From Embiotoca jacksoni (taxonomy: Eukaryota > Chordata > Actinopteri > Embiotocidae): DNA of 64,000 nt. The notes under the pieces are model-generated. The model was not told the origin of the DNA. It saw only the letters and a list, made by a program, of their open reading frames with translations, and made no database searches. Location: the NCBI GenBank assembly GCA_022577435.1, contig JAKOON010000085.1, positions 714,475-778,474 on the forward strand, read 5' to 3'. The position numbers were made by a program, and so were the translations under genes. Within the stretch, counting starts at the first letter, position 1; each line of letters starts with the position of its first letter. Shown here in pieces: positions 58,128-64,000 of this stretch.

Positions 58128-58200
58128 AATGGGAGTCTATTGGAGACTGAGGTTTTTTGGAGCCAGCCCCTAGTGCCCCTCAGTGGTATTACACTTTAAC
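58128..58200 (-). mobile_element. Family A first-module fragment, old, inverted
   Basis: GGGAGTCTATTGGAGACTGA, TTTTTTGGAGCCAGCCCC and TCAGTGGTATTACACTTT match the older subfamily in minus orientation. With 57515-57688 it probably represents one older element now split or rearranged around the plus copy. Confidence 0.82.
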
Positions 58201-59189
58201 TGAAAGTGCAATCACTGAAAAGCGACTGATATCTCTCCATCATAAAAGAAGTCCAGGGCCACTCTGAGAATCAGCCGCCATTCAGCTGAAAAATGTCCCT
58301 AAAAATGTCCCTCTGATGGGGACTCATAGCAGCAGGAAGCTGCTTCAGAGGACTGCGTCACGCTGTCGGCTTGTTGTGCTGAATCCATGCGGAGACACGA
58401 CGTCCACGGAGACGTTAATGCACCGGCCACTCAATCAATGTTCTCTTCTGGATGCTAACAACCTCCTGCAGCGCTGTAGCCCTGCAGGAGACTCGCTTCC
58501 ATCCTCGGGGGGGCAAAAGAGTGCAAATGGAAAAAAAGAACCTCCGGAAAATCACAGGAAAGAGAGGACGCTGCTGATTGCAGCTGACAGAAGAACAAGC
58601 ATACATCCTGCGTGGATGTACAGTAGAGACGCAGAAGGCCACTGCTTTACATGTAATCTCTCATATCTGCACACCATGTCCTCCAGGACCAACTTTATAT
58701 GGAGGATAAAGATGAGTCAAACAGGCTGAGCAAGTTTCAGACTGCAAATCTGCACTTTATGGAGACATAGACAGAAAAAGTTATGAAAAAGCGAAGTCAG
58801 TCTGCTGGTAAACAGCAGCTCAGACGCTCGGCAGCTTCCCATCTGTGTTTTTGTCAGAGCAGCACTCAGCCGCTCTGCTGCAGCCTCTCAGCTCAGATGT
58901 GGATCTGAAGCATCCCCACGGAAATAAGTGTTCTTTCTCCACTGATGTCCATTTCCTGCGAGCACTCAGAGCCTCTCCACCTATCGGTTTTCTTCTCTCC
59001 TGAGCTTCTGTGGCTCCGGAGGACCTGTTAGTCTGAGCGGCTGCACATACGGTATGTAAATAGGCTGAGAGCTCTTCCGTGGACGGTGACCAGGACTGCA
59101 GCATCTGTTGAGGATGTGAGCTTCAATCGACGTGGAAGCAACATGTTAGAGCTGTAATAATATACACAGGAAGAGCTGCTCCTCCCTGA
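58201..59189. other. Unique non-coding DNA
   Basis: An open frame at 58316-58729 (plus, 137 codons) shows no recognisable domain. Confidence 0.4.
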
Positions 59190-59490
59190 AGATTTATTAC
59201 AACCCTGTTTCCAAAAATAAATAAATAGAAGCAGAATGTAATGATGTGCAAATCATATTCAAGTCAAATCTATGCTCATTTTGAATTTGATGGCAGCAAC
59301 ACTTTCCAAAAAAGTTGGGACGGGGTCAACAAAAGACTGGAAGAGTGGTGTAACGCTAAAAGGAAGCACTGCATTAAAAACAGACACAGTTCTGTGGTGG
59401 AAATCACTGCATGGGCTCAGGAACACTCGGCTGTGAGCGGGCATGTTGAAGATTTTCTTTCTCCCAAAAATTGGACCCAGAATCTGTTGT
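59190..59490 (+). mobile_element. Teleost DNA-transposon relic, non-autonomous
   Basis: ACAACCCTGTTTCCAAAAAT, an AGAATGTAATGATGTGCAAA stretch, TCATTTTGAATTTGATGGCA, CAACACTTTCCAAAAAAGTT and GGGACGGGG are the terminal landmarks, from memory, of an abundant fish transposon. GGTGGAAATCACTGCATGGG and CTCAGGAACACTCGGC are inner landmarks brought close by deletion. The middle and far end are missing and no transposase frame remains. Confidence 0.7.
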
Positions 59491-59960
59491 TTCTCTGACA
59501 CCTCTCAGTGGGATTTTTCAGGCCTGCAGATATTTGTAATTCCTGGTTAAACAGAAATTCTCTGTTTCATCTGGAGAAAACACTTCTGAATCAATATCTG
59601 CTCATTGGATTTAACCAACACTTCTCGTTGCAGAGTACAAATAAAGAGAGATTTCATTTGTGGTAACGTGATTACTGCAGCTCCATCCAGTCCGGGCCGG
59701 GCTGCCCTTCACTACGTTGTATTAAGAGCTGCTGTCTGGCTGCGTCAGCCCACCGTAACTCCATTTACCTCCTCAACGTGAGATAAACACGCTATTAGTT
59801 TTGCCGTACGGGGAATATGCATTGATTTGTGATCTGTGAGCGTCTGATGGGATCGTTCTGTCTCCCGCCGGCTGCGGTTTCAGCTGAGCGACTGCAAACA
59901 TTCATATCCGTGATTATATTGAGTGAAATTGAAAACAGAGGTGAGCTGATGTGAGCGATC
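59491..59960. other. Unique non-coding DNA
   Basis: Nothing recognised. Confidence 0.4.
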
Positions 59961-59983
59961 TGCGAGTGAATCTTTTCAGCATG

Positions 59984-60060
59984 AAGCGCGGTGGAGTCGC
60001 TCCTCGCCGGCGGTCCCGCGGCGCGACGCCTCGACTCCAGCCGAGTCGGCGGCGCATTTA
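59984..60060. other. CpG-dense segment
   Basis: More than a dozen CG dinucleotides in about 75 bases, including CCGGCGGTCCCGCGGCGCGA, in an otherwise CpG-poor area. It could be a small unmethylated regulatory element. No exon or start site is visible. Confidence 0.3.
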
Positions 60061-60287
60061 AAGTGTGAACGAACATCTGGTCGGCTGCCGGAGAACAAAG
60101 TTTCAGCTCTTCATCTCTCCGCTCTGAACTCTTCATCTATTTATCTCAGCGAGCTTCATTAGTTCAAGACGCCGGTTATTGTGGAGTTACAGATCCAACA
60201 GCTGTTAGACGTGCAGACGCTCAGTTTGTATTAGAATGAGGTTTCATCCTGTTTATTTATTTACATTTATTTGGTTATTTTGTTGTT

Positions 60288-60290
<3 letters not shown>
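60061..60290. other. Unique non-coding DNA
   Basis: Nothing recognised. Confidence 0.4.

Positions 60291-60334
<44 letters not shown>
60291..60334 (+). repeat. TG microsatellite
   Basis: About 22 perfect TG units. Confidence 0.96.
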
Positions 60335-60335
<1 letters not shown>

Positions 60336-60472
60336 AGGACACACAGCTCAGAACAAACAGAAATCAAGGAAAAGTCGTAGATGTAGATTCGTCATCTTTT
60401 TGTGTCCAAACTCAGTCGTCTCGGTTTTTCTGGTTGATGTTGAATGTTGGTTCACATCAGATTCTTGTGACT

Positions 60473-60790
60473 GCACCACAGGCCTGTCAATCAAACAGAC
60501 ACGCCCCCAAAAACAGGTCTTCTTGAATCTTCTTTTCTAATGAATGAGGGATTATTTTCAGATGGACCTCCAGAAAACTAATAAGAAGGAGTGACTTTAG
60601 CTAACAACACCGAGATAACTGATGGACACATTTTATTCACTTTGGATTTGATGAGAGAAGTTGAATGGGAGTCTATGGAGCCGGAGGCTTTTTGGAGCCG
60701 ACCTCTAGTGGCACTCGCTGGTATTGCAGCTGAAGACACTTCTGGATCAGAACCATTTTACAGACCTGAAGCTACGAACTCTTTTAGAAA
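60473..60790 (-). mobile_element. Family A first-module copy, truncated
   Basis: It begins at GCACCACAGGCCTGTCAATC and ends at ACTCTTTTAGAAACAGTCTG. It is nearly identical to 50035-50347 and likewise lacks the second module. The plus-strand open frame starts with GTG at 60591. Confidence 0.95.
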
Positions 60791-60972
60791 CAGTCTGTGG
60801 CCTTGAACTTTGACCTTCTTGGTCATATCCATCATGATACGTAACGTGACATTGGAAGTAAAAAAAGAAAGGATGCCATTCGGAACGAGTGCGACTCTTA
60901 ACGTTACGCTACTTTTTGATTCCACTTCTTCTTCCTTCTTTGTGAGTTGCCACCAGGCGGAGCTTCAGATCC
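60791..60972 (-). repeat. Flank duplicated from the 50.3-50.5-kb locus
   Basis: Matches 50348-50518 almost base for base, up to CCACCAGGCGGAGCTTCAGA. Beyond this point the two loci diverge: the 50.5-kb locus enters a second family A end, and this one enters unique sequence. Confidence 0.92.
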
Positions 60973-61404
60973 ACCGACTGTCTCGGCAGCTCAGTCGATG
61001 TGACGTGTCCTCTGCTGCAGAGGATTGTGGGTAAGAACAGCCAGAGCAGCACGCCACCTGCAGACTGCAGAATACAACCGGATTCAGGACATCCTGCTAT
61101 TTTTTTTATCCGACTACATTTCAAACACTTTGAACTACGACACTAAATCTTTTTCTGGCGTACTTCATGATCACGTCAAATATTTTCCCGTCCCAGCTTC
61201 CTCTCCGTGTCTCCTTCGTGATCGTCTCTCGTCCTCTCAGACAGACGCAGGTGTTTTCAAGGTCAGAGCTGACGGAAGCGTCTCCGCCTGCAAATCTAAT
61301 TCTCAGATCAATTTGAGATCAGTTAACACGGAAAGAGAAGGTTTCAGGCACTTTGTCTCAATAATTAAATCTGCCTGTCGTTTTAACCGCTTCCCTCCTC
61401 GGTG
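60973..61404. other. Unique non-coding DNA
   Basis: Nothing recognised. Confidence 0.4.
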
Positions 61405-61752
61405 ACACACACACAGACACACTCACACACATACATACACATACACACACACACACACACTCTCTCACACACATACATACACATACACACACACACACTC
61501 TCTCACACACACAGACACACTCACACACATACATACACACACACACACACACACTCTCTCACACACACAGACACACTCACACACATACATACACATACAC
61601 ACACACACACACACTCTCTCACACACAGACACACTCACACACATACATACACATACACACACACACACACACTCTCTCACACACAGACACACTCACACAC
61701 ATACATACACATACACACACACACACTCTCTCTCACACACACACACACTCAG
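61405..61752 (+). repeat. Compound CA array with higher-order unit
   Basis: Blocks of CTCTCTCAC, CACAGACACACTCAC, CATACATACACATAC and a CA run repeat about six times. CTCTCTCAC landmarks fall near 61460, 61499, 61555, 61615, 61672 and 61727, so most units are 55-60 bases, with one shorter unit. Confidence 0.95.
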
Positions 61753-61904
61753 CGGTGCACTCAGGCTTGTAAAGCAAATAGCTTCTGTTCTTCTGTTTTG
61801 TGAGGGAGGGGTTTAAATATCCCAGCTGTTGGTTTCACCACCAGACGAGAGGCCGCCAGCGTACCGATGCAGATTTATCCGGCCGCGTCTGCGGCGTTTG
61901 ATTT
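61753..61904. other. Unique non-coding DNA
   Basis: Nothing recognised. Confidence 0.4.
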
Positions 61905-62236
61905 TTTTATTTATTTTTTTATTTTATACACTTTATTAATCCCCGAGGGGAAATGTCTTCACTACAGCAGGGGGGCTCTCAGGGGGGGCTCTCAGGGGGG
62001 GCTCTCAGGGGGGAGCTGCTGCAGCAGGCTGCCACTAGCGCGGCGCCAGGTAACCTGACCTGAGGTGCATGTTTTTGGATGATGGGAGGAAGCCGGAGAA
62101 CCCGGAGAGAACCCACGCAAGCACAGGGAGAACATGCAAACTCCGCACAGAAAGGCCCAGGACCGGATTCGAACCCGGAACCTTTTTTTTGCTGTGAGAT
62201 GACAATGCTAACCACTGAACCACCGTGCTGCCCAAA
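61905..62236 (-). mobile_element. tRNA-derived SINE, minus orientation
   Basis: On the minus strand it starts GGGCAGCACGGTGGTTCAGT with TGGTTAGCATTGTC, which resembles a pol III box A region. GGGTTCGAATCC (box B) follows about 50 bases on. Then come GCGGAGTTTGCATGTTCTCC and GGTTCTCCGGCTTCCTCCCA, a well-known teleost SINE body, and a 3' tail with GGGGATTAATAAAGT (61923-61945 on the plus strand). A GC-rich insertion with three CTCTCAGGGGGGGCT-like units lies between body and tail. The box A to B spacing has an A run of eight, so pol III activity is doubtful. Confidence 0.88.
61966..62014 (+). repeat. 15-bp G-rich triplication inside the SINE
   Basis: Four runs of six or seven G separated by CTCTCA (61969-62014) form three tandem units of about 15 bases and a strong G-quadruplex pattern, within the SINE on the side of its 3' tail. 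Confidence 0.85.
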
Positions 62237-62846
62237 CAAGATCTGGAGAGTACGAACTCGCCAGCTGCCGTCTCATCTCGGTAAGATCTACATTTAAAGT
62301 CTCTCACTGTCCTTATTGCTGCTCGACGAGAAGCAGAAGTTAAAGGGACGCGTTCATAAATCAAAGCATTCCTCGGCTGCCCGGCGCTTTGCTCTGCAGG
62401 AATGTAAAGATTAATTCGTCATTTGGGGAAATTAGAGTTTCTTCTCAGCTTCAGATTCATTTTTTAACTGTAACTTCAAGTTTACACTTTAAAGCTGCAT
62501 TCATCGACAAAAATAACACAAATTAACGGATGAAATTCTGAAATATAAAGTGGAATGAGTCGCTGTAGTTTTTCGGCGTCCTCAGCTCTCTTCCTGATGA
62601 CTCACCTTCAGACGACCTTGGGATGACCTCAGCGCTCTGCTGTGTTCACTGATCTTCAAAAAGAAAAGCCTGCAGAAGCAAATCCAGATGTTTTAAATCT
62701 CCGAGGTAGCCTTTATTTTCTGACCACTTCAAAAACATCATCGGCACCATATTAATAATCTTAAAAATATTAATAAATATTCATAATGATAATAATGGTA
62801 ATAATAGTATAGTGGCAAAGAAATAAATCTGTTCAATATTTTTGAT
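62237..62846. other. Unique non-coding DNA
   Basis: An ATAAT-rich stretch lies at 62748-62812; no gene recognised. Confidence 0.4.
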
Positions 62847-63312
62847 GTAGGAGAGGACAACAGCAAGTAGGAGAGGACAACAGGACGTAGGAGAGGACAA
62901 CAGGACGTAGGAGAGGACAACAGCAAGTAGGAGAGGACAACAGGACGTAGGAGAGGACAACAGGACGTAGGAGAGGACAACAGGAAGTAGGAGAGGACAA
63001 CAGGAAGTAGGAGAGGACAACAGGACCTAGGAGAGGACGCCAGGATGTAGGAGAGGACAACAGGAAGTAGGAGAGGACGCCAGGATGTAGGAGAGGACGC
63101 CAGGACGTAGGAGAGGACGCTAGGATGCAGGAGAGGACAACAGGACGTAGGAGAGGACGCTAGGATGCAGGAGAGGACAACAGGATGTAGGAGAGGATAA
63201 CAGGAAGTAGGAGAGGACAACAGGCAGTGGGAGAGGACAACAGGATGTAGGAGAGGACGCTAGGACGTAGGAGAGGACAACAGGACATAGTAGAGGACAA
63301 CAGGAAGTAGGT
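62847..63312 (+). repeat. 20-bp minisatellite, 23 units
   Basis: Twenty-three units close to GGAGAGGACAACAGGACGTA, all exactly 20 bases: GAGAGGACAA-type words stay in one register from start to end. Variation is limited to a few positions (GACAAC, GACGCC or GACGCT; GACGTA, GAAGTA or GATGTA). The long minus-strand frame of Ser, Tyr, Pro, Leu and Val is a by-product. Confidence 0.98.
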
Positions 63313-63804
63313 AAGTAAGTTTTTTAATAAGCTGGCAAAATTGCAACGTCAAACAGGATAAAACGTTCACAATGTAATAAAAATATTATTTCAGTTGTGA
63401 AAAGTCACTCAAATATTTCCTGTTTGATTTCCTTAAACCATTCAGTCCACCCGGTGTCCTCCTGTCTGTCCTGGAGTCTTAACAAGGACTCAGCAGACGT
63501 TTCCTGTCCTCCCTGCTGACATCACACTCTGTTCCTTTAGATCCGAACTCATCTTTCTGCATCAACCTTAGTGAGTGGTTTCTTCTTCAGGCCACGTCGC
63601 TGTAACTTCGTCTCTCTGTGACTCGTCTCAGTTGATGAAGCCCGGCAGGTCCAGTCGAGTCCATGAAGCCCAGCTGACCAAGTTACTGTGAACTCTAACC
63701 TTGTTTGTCTGTTTGTCCCTCAGGACCTTTTCCTCCTCGTCTCTTACCTGGACAGGATTTCTGTCTGTGTTTGTCTATTGTCTCCTTTACGTGTGAAATA
63801 TATT
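63313..63804. other. Unique non-coding DNA
   Basis: No gene or repeat recognised. Confidence 0.4.
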
Positions 63805-63970
63805 TTGGGGATTTTATGCCTCAACAGAGGCGGCGGTTGTGAGCGGAGGAGTTATCTGTCCGTCAGTTCGTACGAACATCCGTCCGTCTGTCCCAGGCTG
63901 AAACGCCTCGAGGGAATTTCTTTAAAGTTGGTACAAGCGTTCACTTGGACTCAACTCTCAGGGAAACAAC
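63805..63970 (-). mobile_element. Family B dispersed repeat, inverted
   Basis: Plus-strand words TTATGCCTCAACAGAGGCGG, CGGTTGTGAGCGG, TCCGTCCGTCTGTCCCAGG, AAACGCCTCGAGGGAATTTC and GCGTTCACTTGGACTCAACT are the reverse complement of the family B landmarks. The CCTCTGTTGAGGCATAA end on the minus strand fits the known family end, which the other copies here lack. Confidence 0.72.
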
Positions 63971-64000
63971 CACGAGGATCTGGTTCTCGTTGTACACCAG

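Noticed and set aside
58316..58729. A 137-codon plus-strand frame
   Set aside because: No recognisable motif; an overlapping frame exists on the other strand. Not supported.
62050..62236. A functional tRNA gene on the minus strand
   Set aside because: Box A-like and box B-like strings are present, but the sequence between and after them is the body of a SINE and does not fold as a tRNA cloverleaf.

Overview
The window looks like gene-free nuclear DNA from a ray-finned fish, most likely a percomorph teleost. I infer this from the density of long CA/TG microsatellites, a tRNA-derived SINE of a type I recognise as common in teleosts, decayed relics of DNA transposons and other dispersed repeats I know from fish genomes, and very many long and short tandem arrays. 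I found no protein-coding exon, rRNA or free tRNA gene, CRISPR array, operon or bacterial-type feature that I can support. The open frames present are short, or they lie inside tandem repeats and transposon copies.

Layout. 1-6.4 kb is mostly unique sequence with one TG/CTGT array and old repeat fragments. 6.39-12.04 kb is one uninterrupted array of about 705 units of an 8-bp motif (AATACAYY), with internal duplications of hundreds of bases. 12-16 kb has paired TG and CA arrays, a 27/31-bp minisatellite (13.7-14.35 kb) and a 55-bp minisatellite (15.4-15.7 kb). 16-42 kb is mostly unique sequence punctuated by copies of a dispersed element of about 565 bp, here called family A, by a second family (family B), by decayed minisatellites and by a local duplication at 33.2-33.9 kb. 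42-51 kb carries more family A copies, an 18-bp minisatellite at 45.4 kb and homopolymer C/G tracts. 51.57-52.79 kb is a 1.2-kb pure CCT/CTT polypyrimidine tract. 53-64 kb has a minisatellite apparently built from a piece of family A (54.4 kb), a 514-bp CA array (55.2 kb), a composite of oppositely oriented family A copies (57.5-58.2 kb), a compound CA array (61.4 kb), a SINE (61.9-62.2 kb), a 20-bp minisatellite (62.8-63.3 kb) and a family B copy at the end.

The main story is repeat biology. Family A is the dominant mobile element. Its younger copies are nearly identical over hundreds of bases, lie in both orientations, often break near the same internal point, and in two cases share extra flanking sequence, which implies they were copied with their surroundings. 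At least three tandem arrays sit inside or against transposon relics. No new protein system is visible. The most unusual object is the 5.6-kb 8-bp array, which keeps a perfect 8-bp register at every point sampled.
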